Assembly: GCA_964035545.1 (NCBI GenBank)
Contig: OZ037767.1
Span: 28,005,628-28,069,627, forward strand
DNA: 64,000 nucleotides
Source of the DNA: Bugula neritina
Taxonomy: Eukaryota; Bryozoa; Gymnolaemata; Cheilostomatida; Bugulidae
Direction of reading: 5' to 3'
Part shown: piece after piece, positions 1 through 11,792 of the stretch
Layout: every line of letters begins with the position of its first letter
Numbering within the stretch: position 1 is the first letter of the stretch
The notes under the pieces: model-generated
Told to the model about the DNA's origin: nothing
What the model saw: only the letters and a program-made list of their open reading frames with translations
Databases searched by the model: none
Translations under genes and position numbers: made by a program

Positions 1-249
1 GTGAAAGGCAGAGAAATACTTTGATAAACCACCTGACTGTGGCTGGTTTATGAGTAGATATTTTGTAGTAGTTATAATATATGAAATTAGGTACATATTT
101 TACAGGTCACCAGGTGGGTTACACAGGAGCAGGTGTTAATAATTTGAACCCCATATTTTACTGTATTTTTTGTGCCTAATGCACCAGGTTACCTCTGCAA
201 TTTTTGCAACTAACTATGTACAATGATTTATTAATACTTGTAGCAATAG

Positions 250-1352
250 GATAACCAGAGATGGTATGGAGTTGTTAGCTCGTGTTCTCAGAAACAATAC
301 CTCACTCACTCATTTAGACCTTAGTAACAACAGACTTGAGTGCCCTGGGGCTAAATTCTTGGCTACAGCCTTAGCCTACTCTAATACCAACCTTACTTGG
401 TAGGATTATTTTCTCAGACTAAGATTAGTTTTGGGTCAACGTTTTTATTTTATTCCAAATCTGTTAAATTCATCACGATAAATTATATATATTTATATAG
501 GAATTATGCAGGTGCATTCTAAATTAATATTTTTAAGCTGATTCCAAAGGTCTGCTTGATTTTAAGTGTAATTATTGTTGCAGTGTCTCCGTGAGATACA
601 ATAATATTAAAGGTAAAGGGTTGTGCCGCTTGGCTGACGCCATGAAACAGAACACAACTCTTAATAACATGTACATCTGGGGGAACGTTCTAGAAGAAAC
701 GGCTTGTATTGTAAGTTTTTTAAAGTTTTTTTTATGTCATACTATGTAGTAGCACTGCATGTAGATATATTTCAGATATATTCAGCTTTATCCTATATAA
801 TTTATATCAAAAACAGCTGTATGAACTACTTTTCACCCTTTCCTTTTGCCCATGTGTGTATGGACTACTAACAGCGCTAGCTAATGCTCTGTAAACACAG
901 TGTCATGCAAACTATTCACTCTAATAATAGCATTTATTGATATTATTTAATAGTCTGATATGTGCTCAATTCATGACCTGCACAGAGCTATAAATCTCTC
1001 TAAAAATAAAGTTTGTAACATGGAAAAATACCTGTAACTCATTGTATCGTATCAGATGACTTTCTTGTATTACAAATACAACTTTTTTGTTTTTGACAGA
1101 TTCAGTATATATTTCAAGATGTTTTAGAATGCTAGCAAGTGCTAATAAGGGACTTTGAGTACAATATCATTGTTTTACATCCAGGCATTCAAACAGTTGC
1201 TTGATGCTGGAAGATTTCAAGAGATTGATTTAGATGTGAAACCTTACATCGTGGACGAGGTGACGTACCTGTGCGAACTAAACACAGCCCCGCACCGATA
1301 TGACTATTGGAAACCAGTCTATGGTGATGACATTCCAGATCAGCTAGTCTAG
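250..1352 (+). CDS. LRRC34: LRRC34-like leucine-rich-repeat protein, 3' part
   Basis: Three exons are visible: 250-399, 584-710 and 1185-1352 (stop TAG). All have AG/GT borders and join in one open frame; the 5' part lies left of the window. The first two exons encode ribonuclease-inhibitor-type leucine-rich repeats, seen as LTHLDLSNNRLECPGAKFLA and then LTCVSVRYNNIKGKGLCRLA. The last exon encodes a non-repeat tail with DVKPYIVDEVTYL and a YDYWKP motif, which I recall as typical of LRRC34. LRRC34 is a poorly understood protein linked to germ cells and pluripotent cells; its role here is inferred only. An AATAAA follows at 1652-1657. Another protein of the same LRR class is possible because the N-terminus is missing. 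Confidence 0.65.
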
Positions 1353-2298
1353 TTGATTTATTTTTAGATCATTTTTCCCAATGGAACTTATATTAGTTTA
1401 CTGTCAGAGCTCTGTTGATGAGCTCTTGTCATAAGTAAGACTGGAACAAGTAATTCTGGTGGCTGAGCACTGTGGAAGCCATTAAATGTAAGAGTTTTAC
1501 TTTTTATTTGAAAAAATTTAATTTGAATCACATAACATTATTTTGATGGTAAAATTTTTATTCATTTTATTATAAATGTATAATACATTTATTTATGTAA
1601 ATTTATCTTCATTGTTTAAAGCAAACAGTATTGGAGAGATATTTTTAAAAGAATAAACTCACATTATTAAAATGAGATATAATATATCAATAAAGAGTAC
1701 TTGTATAATATACATATTATGTATTATGTTGTATTACACATGTAACTTAACACAGTTCCATGGCCTCACTCAGCATATAAGATAACATATACATGTAGTT
1801 ACGAAAATTTTAGTTTATTTGAGTGAATAAATGATAGAACGTGTTTTATTACCACCGTGGGATTTGCAATTTGGTTTGCAACAGATACAGGGATTCAGCA
1901 AAATTACTTGAAAGATTTAGCATAGTGCACTCATTACTATGCAATTACTAACCAGTTAACAATATCTTTACCAGCTCAATGTGGTACCCTCTACTAAAAA
2001 CAAGTTTATAGAATGAAATTTTCTAAAAACAATCATGGAAAAATAACAACTAATAGGGTACAAAAAACCTTACACGTGTAGTTGTAAGCAAATATATCCT
2101 ACATTAAATCTTGTGCTTCTAAAACACTGTGAGCTTATATTGATATGTACGAGAGAATTCTTTTAAAATACAAGTTGAAAAATTTGATTAGTGATTGAAA
2201 AAGAATCTTATAAGAATTTTTAGTTGTACAGGAGCTACAATGCTACATGTTACATATTGCTTATATACATTAACTAAACGGCAGCGCAAATGATGCTT
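1353..2298. other. Convergent 3' UTR/intergenic spacer
   Basis: AT-rich non-coding DNA between the stop codons of the LRRC34-like gene (+) and the first SLC22 gene (-). It holds AATAAA on the + strand at 1652-1657 and its complement TTTATT at 1845-1850, plausible poly(A) signals for the two converging genes. No other gene is seen. Confidence 0.5.
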
Positions 2299-5200
2299 TC
2301 AAACAGCAACTGTTTCCAATGTCTTTTCTTCCTCAGCTTCTTTCTCTGTTGTTTGTTTGACTCGACATAAGACATGATTGACTAAGTTTTCAGTTTCAAC
2401 TTCTGCAGATACAAGCAACATGTGGCTAAGACCAAACAGCTCTTTTATGTAGCAGGCAGAGATTAGAATGTGACATCATACATGTCGTTCAACTAACTAA
2501 TACATCTGATTAATAGAAGAAAACTGATTACATAAGGTTTAATGTCAATGTTAGCGATAATATAAATTAATGAGCTGGTTACATCTACAGTTCATTACCA
2601 TCTTCTGTCAGTAAATTACTCAACTCAATGACAATGTAATGTGACAATGAAGTACCAATGTAGTGACCATATAGTGCAAATGTAGTGACAATATAATGTG
2701 AAAATGCACTGATAATGTAGTGAGAATGAAGTGAGAATGTAGTGACAATGCAGTGACAATGCATTGATAATGTAGTAATAATGGAGTGAGAATGTAGTGA
2801 GAATAAAGTGATAATGGAGTTATGCTGTAGTGACAACCACAGGTTGAAGTAGTTGTTTCTATTTAACAACTTACGATGGAGAGAATCTGGTAATTCTTTG
2901 TTCAAAGTTTCCGGCAGCAGAGTAGCGACAAGGCCGGCAACAAGAGCAATAACTCCAAATATCACATAGGGAAGGCTTTTCCAGACGTCATCCTAAAATA
3001 TTGGTGAGTTACTTTCACAACTGTGAGCTAATGTATTACCTCCAAATTTTGTGAAAGTAACATAATTTATATTAATTAATATTGAGCCCTGCCTCGATTT
3101 TTATATATGATAGTTATGGAGCTGTATCCATTACATTTGCCTCACATTCTGTATATAAAAGTAACTGGTATTGAAACAGATTAGATTTTAAAACAATATT
3201 CGTTTAATTGTAGCCACAAACCTTGAAATAGCAAAGTTTGTACAAGTCTGTAAAGTATAGCATACTCCACAGAGATAGGCTAAATAGACCGATTGAAGGT
3301 ATGAGGTAAGTAAATCAAACTGTATGATATACTGAGCAGTGCATGAAGTCATCGTTACATACGCTGTGGGACACTTGCACTTACACTTTGATATACTTAT
3401 ACTGCTGTATACTTACACTGCTGTATACTTACACTGCTGTATACTTACACTGCTGTATACTTACACTACAGTATACCTACACTTACACATAGCCTGTGGT
3501 ATACTTACACTGAGAATCAGATACGGGGATAGAGCTCCTCCTGCCCTGGCAATACTTGATCCTAATCCAAGTGCAGTGACGCGTGCCTAAAGGTGTAAAC
3601 ACCATTATTATAACAGTAAATTGTATGAATAATAATGAGGCTTTTTATTCAAAAGTTAGATATGAAAATATGTTGGTACATCCACACCCACTAGGCATAC
3701 TCTACTAGGTTGATACTTACCACACTCGCTATACGTACTCTAATATCTCAGTATTTACTATATACTTACTCTAATATATCTCAGTATTTACTATATACTT
3801 ACTCTAATATATCTCAGTATTTACCATATTATACTTACTCTAATATATGTTAGTAGTTAGTACTCACTATATACGTACTCCAATCTGTCAGTATTCACTA
3901 TATACTTACTACAATATTATGTTGACACTTACTGTGGTTGGGTAAAGCTCTGCAGTGACCACATAGATCATCTCAAAATTTGTTTCTATAAATAGTTTGC
4001 CTACCATACTCATAGTTATGACTCCAGCTTGCATGCCTACATGAACATCATGGTAGTTATTAGCAAACAAAACCTGAGTTAATTATATCTGTACATTGAG
4101 GCCAATACATATTATACTAATTTCACACATTATTTGATTTTATTTCAATCAATATAAAAGTGACCTTAAATTACTAAAAACTATTTTGAAGTTGTCTACC
4201 GTATGTTGCAAAGATGGGAATAACAGCTGAGACGAGGCATGCAATTAGGAAAGCCGAAGAGATGGCTAATCGCCTCCCTAGTCTGATATACCAGATTCCA
4301 ACAAACTCCAAGATTCCACTTGCCTGCAGCAAGTAGTTGTTTGTAAAGATGTTGCCTGCAAGATTTCCTACAAACAGCGACATGGTACTATAGTAACTAT
4401 CTTCATACATATAACTTTATATTATATGCAGATAATTGTATTATATGCTGATAATTATATTATATGCAGATAATTGTATTATATGCTGACCATATTGTAT
4501 TATATATGTTAAGTAGAGAAAAGGCATAATGCAATATCTGTAGAGCAGCTGTTTTACGGTTTGTCCTCATTGTCAGCATAAAACAGAGTTCCATGCCCAA
4601 CACTTTTGTGTGGGCAATAAACTAATGTTTCCACCAACGCATCTTTAAAAAGTGTGCAAATTTAAGCTATGCAAAGAGCTCTAGTCTACACACACACACA
4701 CACACGCACACACGCACACACGCACACACGCACACACGCACACACGCACACACGCACACACGCACACACGCACACACGCACACACGCACACACGCACACG
4801 CACACACACACACACACATACACACACACACACATAACACACGCACACACACACGCACACGCACACACATACACACACACACACACACACACAGCCAGCA
4901 TGTGCTAGTATATTATCGGAATATTGGTATAGAGATATTGAATAACCTTGTATCAAGAGACAAGTTAGCTAGTGGCAGTACAATAGATTAAATTATGTAT
5001 ATTTAGATTGCCTGAATAAGATTAATTGCTACAGACCTGTATTGAAAGTCATTCCAAAGTAGACAATGGATACACTGAACCAGAGGGCACACACCACTAA
5101 ACTCTTGTGGCGAAGGTTGGGGGTTTTGAATAGGGAGAGTGCATTTCCTTCAACTTTTGGCTGTAACAGTACAACATACAGTACCTGGCTATAATGTACA

Positions 5201-8200
5201 TTCTATTGTAATGTACTATTATATTATAATAATTATATTACATTGCTTTAGTTATAATAAATTATTATATTATGTTTTAATAGATTACTTTAGTTATAAT
5301 AAATTTATATAATAAGTACAAATATGAATCAAAGATTAAGCCAATAAATACTAAAAATAAGTTTAAAATGTTTATTGTTTTGAGGAAAATTACAAGCCGT
5401 GTTGTCTCTTCTAGGCTCATAATATAGCCTTTGTTCTAACTGAATAAGTTTACTGCGTGACTTATAACTATACACATATTGACTGGAGCACTGCTCACAG
5501 GCTATGCAAGTTAGGATATTCTCATGGGCAGGCTGGCTCTAACAGTTTCATCAGTGTTTATACACAGTTAACTATTGCCATAGCTACTAAAGATGCAAAA
5601 ATTAAGCTATTACGTAAGCAGTAATAGCTGTGCTTTTTCTTCTACACACCTGATACTCAAGGTAGACGTGCAGGTTTTCTGGAAATTCTACTTTATTAAT
5701 TCTGGCTGATTTTTTGAAGTAAGCCACGGCTTCTTTTGTCCTACCCTGACTAAGTAGCCACCGAGGGGATTCTTCCATGATCCTGTGAGGATGATGACTC
5801 ATATATGATGCAGTTGGTAGAATATCATATAATACAATGTAATATATATTACAGCATAGCTTAAATATTGTTTAAAGATTGCAGTTATATATATATATAT
5901 ATATATATATATTACAATTATGTATATGTATGTATATATGTATGTATATTGTAACATTTAGCTGTTTAAAGTGTGTTGTAATGCATATTACAATAATATA
6001 GCTTGTAAATACTAAGGTATTGAAATATTATAACTATGCAATACAACATACACCCAAATCACAAATTCCTGGCTGTAACTTATATTTACATATACATACG
6101 TTGGTATAAATTAATGTTTTGCTGATAATGATTATTACCCATAGCTTGACAAGAATATAATTATCAAAGTAGGAATTTCTAGTGGCCAAAGACTTCTTTG
6201 ATGATGGAGATAAATAGCTTCAAACTTCACTTCCTTGATGCAATGTAGAACTTTCTATTTAATAGAAATTCTTGATAAGCCGACCAGTTTTTAAATAAAT
6301 ATGTTTTTATGTTTGAATATAATGTGTACCAATAGTAAGGAATGTAGAGTATGTAGCAGAGGGCACAGGCTAACTGAAAGTGTCTCCAATGAGGAAACAG
6401 ATTTGCAATCCCTGTAACCACCACACCGCCTATACTGTAGGTGACTCCATGGAGCATTCCAGCCGCAGCGCGATCTTTAATAATCTCACAAACTGTAAAT
6501 AAATTATACATGCTTTAGATGTCTTATATGTTAACAGATATGTTTTTTGTTATCATATATATTATATGATATCATATATTATATTATCATGTATGTTAAC
6601 ATAAGTTTTTAGTTATTCTATATGTTAGCAAATAAGCTTTGTGTTATCATGTATATCTTTATATATATCATTATATATGTTATATATATATTATCATATA
6701 TGTTATATTTATTGTCATATAATGTGTTTAAGTCATTATTTATGCAATTACCATGCATTTCTTTCAACAAGGATGATGTATTCACAAATTATTCAGGTCT
6801 TGCCTGATTTATTTGATTAAAAAGATTCATGCACACAAAAACATCAAAAAACATGATGAACAATAATTCTATATTAAGGTTTGATGCTAAAGCCAAATTT
6901 TGTTATTGCATTTGCATAAAAATAAAATTAATTTTTTACCGTAGACAAACCCTGCATTCCTGGCTCCAGCCGTAAATATTCCAAGAAGCAGTCTCATAAT
7001 GGCCAACATCCAAAAGTTGACAGAAAAGCTGGCAATGACTCCAATGACAACCATACAGATGTTGGAGACTAGCAGCAGTTTACTTCGACCATACCTGTGA
7101 ACAAAACCATCTCATACCTGTGAACAAAACCATCTCATACCTGTGAATGAAAACAGCTTATAGAGGCATCATTTAGTTTAAGAATCTACTGCATTTACTC
7201 CATACCTTGTAGAGGTGTTATCAAAGTTTGTCAAACATGAAAGATGTTTTGAAATTACAGCCTGAGAAATAATTGCTCCCACTGGGAATCGAACCCTAGA
7301 CCTCTGGCTTGCAAGCAAGTGTGCTAACCATTACACCACGGGGACCACTGAGTAAACTCATCACTACATAGCCGCTTCTTTTTACAAACTGCAATGTCTA
7401 TTTGTTGTTTCATTATTGTGATAAAAAGCTGTATCTTAAATCATTTCTTACTCAAGATTAGAATTATTGTATAGTACTTGTACTTGTTTCATCTGGTATG
7501 ATGTTTTATATTTTTAAATTTTCAACTGCCAACGCAGGCCTAACATTTCATTGGTTGACATCCCAAAGTTAAACTTATCCAATTGCTGATTGGCTTACTT
7601 GCCTCTAACAAATGACCCCATTGGCTGACCAAACTGTTGAGTTGTAAACTCACCTATCTGATAGGTCAGCCAAGAAGATACACCCAATGAGAAAACCAAG
7701 CATGTACATAGAGCTAGCCAAGGCAATCTTCCATTTGCCAGTACAAGAGTTAATGTCCCACTATAATATCAAACATCCTGTTAAATCAGCATTATAGTGT
7801 AGCCTATAAGGTGTCTATCTCTACTGACTTTCAAATATATTATTTTAGGTTCAAAATAAAACTGAAATTATTATATTAATTTTGATGCAAATATTAATTG
7901 TATAACAATAACCATAAAATAACAATAAAAATTTAACAATAATAATATAACAAGTTGGCTTTTCACGCTTCACAATAGCAACGAGCTAGCGTGTTCTCTC
8001 CCACGCAATAGCTTCAATGCTTCACATTACAACTGACTTTTACAGAAAGAAAAGAAAACAATTAATCAAATCTTGTGAATTTGAGAGTCTCATTTTAGTA
8101 ATTATCTGTTTCACAATGCAGATGCTTGCTTTGAATATGAAACATGTTCTGCAGTGATATCCATGATAAACAAGGGAGATAATGCACACCATGCAAAACA

Positions 8201-11200
8201 TAAAAAGCTACTGCTAGGCATGTACAATAAGGTATACTGTAATACATTTTATAGCATAGCATTCAACAGCGTATATCGTAACAAAAATTAAATAAAATCT
8301 ATATATTTTGTTAAACTGCTACATTCTATAAAATTATAAGTTTGTATAAAAAAGCCTGAAATCTCATACCAGAGCAGCACTTAGCCTCAGCTCCTTACTT
8401 ACCCTACCCAGAATGCCGGGCTCTCACAACCTCAAACATTTTCACTTGCATATTTTCTAAGATGTAGCATAACGTGTTTAGTATTGCCTGCTTACTTCGG
8501 ACATGATGGTGAGGTCAAAAAATGACTTATCGTACACCCAGCTGTAGCACTTTATATTCTTTTCTATCATTACTTCTGTGATGTTTCCATTTATCCCATC
8601 TCCATATCTGGCCAACTTGTTGTATGTACATGTGTCTAAACAACAAAAAGTAGTTATTGTTCATAATTATAAAGTACAACTTTATGTTGTTGTTAAAAAC
8701 TGCATACCGTAAGGTAATTTAATCCTTTGCTTTCAACACCCAATCAGCTGCTTTAAGTTATACCCATGCAATGAGAATGAGTGGTGTTTTTATAAGACTA
8801 ATACAAAGGCATGAATTGACAAAGACTGTAAAGAGTGAAGAGAGATGCTGAAGTCTAACATGTCAGAAACACGTCTAAAGCACTGTGCTCAAAATTTTAA
8901 TTCTACCTACAAGTTGGCTAGTTTGATAACTAAACTATGTTGTCCAAATAGATTCAAAAATAAGAGCCTGTAACTTCCAAACAGTGTCTAAATATCGGAT
9001 TTCTTCAGTTCTTATGATTGTACATCGGCACTAGAGTTCAGAGAGCACACAATTTCTACGTACCTGCAGTATAGACTAAAACAGCAGTTTTATTGTTGAA
9101 GTCAGTCCAATTAGAAGAGTCTGGAACTTTGCAATGATGTTCTTGGGTGGCACCAATAAATATGTAACCATTGTTGTTGAACACACAGGAGAAAGTCACC
9201 AATGAAAGCAGAACTAAAATACAAACACAACTTCAATTTTAAGCAAACTTGGAGGTTTTCAAATTCTGCTTGTGTTTTATTCTGGTGATGTAGCCGTTAT
9301 GCAATAATATACCACATTGAAAATGATGAAAGTGCAATTATATAAACATTTTTCAATAGCTTATTACTCAAAAATTGTTATAACTAATCCCGGTGGTAAT
9401 TGACTGTCCCAGGAATCAAACTGTAAATCTGACTTCTTAATAAGCTGCAGCAGTTAGAATTTCTATAGTAAATAATTCTTTGCTTCGAACGCCCATCTAA
9501 TTCAACAAAACTAATACATGCATACTTAATGCCTAGCAAATGTCAATACAGTGATGAACAAGGAGATGCAGTATGTGCAAATATAAGCCACTTATCATCT
9601 TCCAAAGCATGCATACAGACATGAGCCTTTGGCGCTTGATGGCTCAGGAGGGAATTGATTTACATGATAATTATAAGTTAGCTGATGTAGAAAGCCTGTC
9701 TTGTAGCTGACGGAGAAAGTGATGGGACTATGCATTAGATAGAAAGTAAGCTACGACGGTAAACAGTTGGAGATGAGTAACACCACGCATGTGTTTGATT
9801 GATGAAATGCAGTGGGAATTCACAGCATAAAAACCAATAAGTTATTATGCAATATGCTATTTTATTTTAGCAACTCCTGATCCTAGACTTTAAAGAAAAA
9901 TTCTCTTTCCAATTTACAGAAAGACATGTTGGCTGGTGGTCAGCACAAAAACTAAATTATTTGGGAAACCAGCATTAGGGTTAGTGTAGCACACCACCCC
10001 TGAACTTACTGAAGATTATCACTTGATAGCGGCCAGAACCATACTTGCTCATAGCTTCTTCATAAGACAAGCTTTCGCATGAGTCATCTCCAGATGAAGT
10101 GCTGCCATCACTCTCCGACTTATTGGCCCCAGAGTCAGCATAGTCTGCTGGCTCGTTCTTGGAGGCAGCGTGAATTTCACGGTCAGGACTAGGATCAACT
10201 GGCAGGCTATAAATACATGTATCTAGCACTAAGAAGGTTGAACAACAAACTTGATCATTCTAGATCATTCTATCATAAATGCTGTTATTGACCAGATTTT
10301 AATATGTCCAATAGAAATGAAACCACTCTTTATAGTTTAACAAAAAACTTCATCACTTGATGTAGTAAAGCTATAATTACCATATTGATGAATAGCTATG
10401 ATTGATAATAATAAAAATAGCTAAAAGTAACCAACACTAACTAGTGAAATAAATAAACCTCTATTTTATTCAATAAGGAATAACAAAACATGACTGAGTG
10501 TTGCAGTGCCATAGGAGGTTAATCTAACAACTCCCTTTGCTATTTTAACGACTGCTTTGTTGCGTAGCTTGTTGTTTTATAGATATATAGTAAAGTAAAG
10601 TTCTTGCCTAACTAGTTGTGTAGGAACCTAAGAATTGTGTTTTTAGTAAAAGTAAACTGTTAGCGAAGGTGATGACTAAACTTATACAATGTTTTGCAAG
10701 TTATTATTTGCAGAAATTTTATAAAATGGGAAAGGTTATTTGTATATGTTGCAATTCAGCCAGGGAAACATGACCACACACGCACGCGCACACACACACA
10801 GCAAGAGTTGAGGATTTTGTACTTAAATCACATTGGTCTGCCAAAATGATGGTGATAACTTTAAGTGGGTATAATTTGCACATGTATAATAACTCACAAT
10901 ATGGAATGTTACACTGATATAATTCTTCAAGTCCTTGAAAGGCCAACTAGTTAATTTATGTAGATAGAGAAGTAAATAACATAAGTCAAATGACAGTTAT
11001 ATTAATATTAGTATTAATATCTGTTTTACAGACTAACTATAAAACTTGAAACTAGCGTAAGGTAATGTTCAGTTTTGCAACAAGCATGTAAATACTAATA
11101 TGTCTTTACATTAATTATCACATTTCTTCTTAAAACTGCAGAAATATAATGTAGATTAAGCACACTCGGTCATGACACCGCATATAAATAGGTCTTTTGA

Positions 11201-11792
11201 GCTTGAACTCAGGTCTTTGATTAATGCTCTGGTTAATCTATTACTGCAAGAACTGTAGCATTGATGTATAGCTAGCTGATGTATTTGTCACTTCATCTCC
11301 TATTAGTGATATTTTATATGGAGTGTAAAAGCTACCAAATAGCTTTTATATTTTAATTTCCAACGTATTGCATATATATAAAAAGCAATATAACATCGCA
11401 TAATACAACATAATATAATATAATGTATTATAATGTAATATAGGATTGCTGAATATAATTGTAGCTATATCAACTATAGGCCTACCCTTTCTAAAAAAGC
11501 ACTGAAAATCAGCCTTTCCAGAAATATTTACGTTTGTTGTCTTTGCTATTAGTTTTGCTCATATTTTATTCAAAATAGAATAAGAAAAAAATTGGCCATT
11601 GCCAAAAGATCAAAAAGCTAAATGCAAGTCAATGTTTCATGATATGCATGAAACCACTCAACTTGAACACATGCTCATATTGCATAGCATTTAGTAATAA
11701 TAATAATTGTAACTAATCAGTTTTACTAAGTGTGCTAGCTTAGAATTTACTTACTTCTTGTATGTTCCTGGTAAAACTTCATCCGTCTCCAT
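2299..11792 (-). CDS. SLC22-type organic ion/carnitine transporter, copy 1
   Basis: Fourteen coding exons, listed 5' to 3': 11755-11792, 10010-10206, 9064-9213, 8496-8635, 7654-7760, 6940-7094, 6330-6492, 5650-5782, 5037-5160, 4200-4367, 3933-4036, 3509-3586, 2875-2992, 2299-2402. They sum to 1779 nt (592 aa) with every phase consistent. The product is a 12-TM major facilitator carrier of the plasma membrane. Visible hallmarks are TM1 near residue 80, a large extracellular loop (about 92-175) with sequons at N113, N119 and N146, the MFS motif LSDRYGR (208-214), the SLC22 signature [11 protein letters not shown] (from about 321), and [12 protein letters not shown] near the C-terminus. The family moves organic cations, anions, zwitterions or carnitine; the substrate cannot be read from sequence. 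Translation starts [13 protein letters not shown] from a 38-nt first coding exon. The neighbouring SLC22 gene is a tandem paralog. Confidence 0.88.
2626..2843. repeat. Degenerate 12-bp tandem repeat in SLC22-1 intron
   Basis: Many imperfect copies of a roughly 12-bp unit resembling AATGTAGTGAGA fill the donor-proximal half of the last intron. Translated on the minus strand it gives a His/Ser-rich open frame that continues from the exon, but the frame carries no family similarity. Confidence 0.75.
3405..3484. repeat. 16-bp tandem repeat carrying 5' splice-site motifs
   Basis: Five units of CTGTATACTTACACTG, the first three exact and the last two degenerate. On the minus (coding) strand each unit reads CAGTGTAAGTATA, the same 13 bases as at the true donor of the exon ending at 3509, which lies a few bases away. 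Confidence 0.85.
3732..3932. repeat. ~31-33-bp tandem repeat ending at an exon donor
   Basis: About five diverged units built on TACTCTAATATATCTCAG plus TATTTACTATATACT. The block runs up to the 5' splice site of the exon 3933-4036 on the minus strand, and most units contain a GTAAGTA or GTACGTA motif in splice orientation. Confidence 0.75.
4421..4496. repeat. 19-bp tandem repeat, four units
   Basis: Four consecutive 19-bp units alternate between ATTATATGCAGATAATTGT and a version with GCTG in place of GCAG, which suggests a 38-bp higher-order unit. It lies in an SLC22-1 intron upstream (minus strand) of the exon 4200-4367. Confidence 0.8.
4688..4892. repeat. Long CA microsatellite with 8-bp CACACACG phase
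   Basis: About 200 bp of (CA)n. The central part has a G at regular intervals, giving an 8-bp repeat, and the flanks are purer CA. Open frames here in several phases are low-complexity artefacts. Confidence 0.95.
5885..5912. repeat. TA microsatellite
   Basis: Fourteen or so TA dinucleotides, followed by a short TATG-rich stretch, inside an SLC22-1 intron. Confidence 0.9.
7093..7161. repeat. 23-bp tandem triplication of a 3' splice site
   Basis: Three 23-bp units of ACCTGTGAACAAAACCATC plus TCAT, the third diverged. On the minus strand each unit carries a CACAG (or, in the diverged unit, similar) acceptor-like end followed by GTATG, matching the acceptor of the exon 6940-7094. Use of an upstream copy would add 23 nt and shift the frame. 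Confidence 0.8.
7275..7346 (-). pseudogene. tRNA-like sequence (tRNA pseudogene or tRNA-derived SINE head)
   Basis: The minus strand reads as a roughly 72-nt tRNA-like molecule. It has an intact A box (TGGTGTAATGG) and B box (GGTTCGATTCC), a D stem GTG/CAC, a mostly paired acceptor stem and a T arm with three solid pairs. The anticodon stem pairs poorly. The loop would place GCA (Cys) or, shifted by one, TGC (Ala) at the anticodon. It lies inside an SLC22-1 intron and was not seen in the matching intron of copy 2. A decayed tRNA or a tRNA-derived SINE head fits better than a working tRNA gene. Confidence 0.55.

Noticed and set aside
1-249. Possible further LRR exon at the left edge
   Set aside because: The acceptor-like site near 100 opens only a short frame with stops and no leucine-rich pattern; treated as intron.
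2585-2875. Open frame continuing from an SLC22-1 exon into His/Ser-rich repeats
   Set aside because: A GTAAGT donor at the exon edge and the downstream exon 2299-2402 complete the carrier; the extension is a degenerate 12-bp repeat.
4667-4956. Cys/Val-rich and His/Thr-rich frames
   Set aside because: Read-through of the CA microsatellite in several phases.
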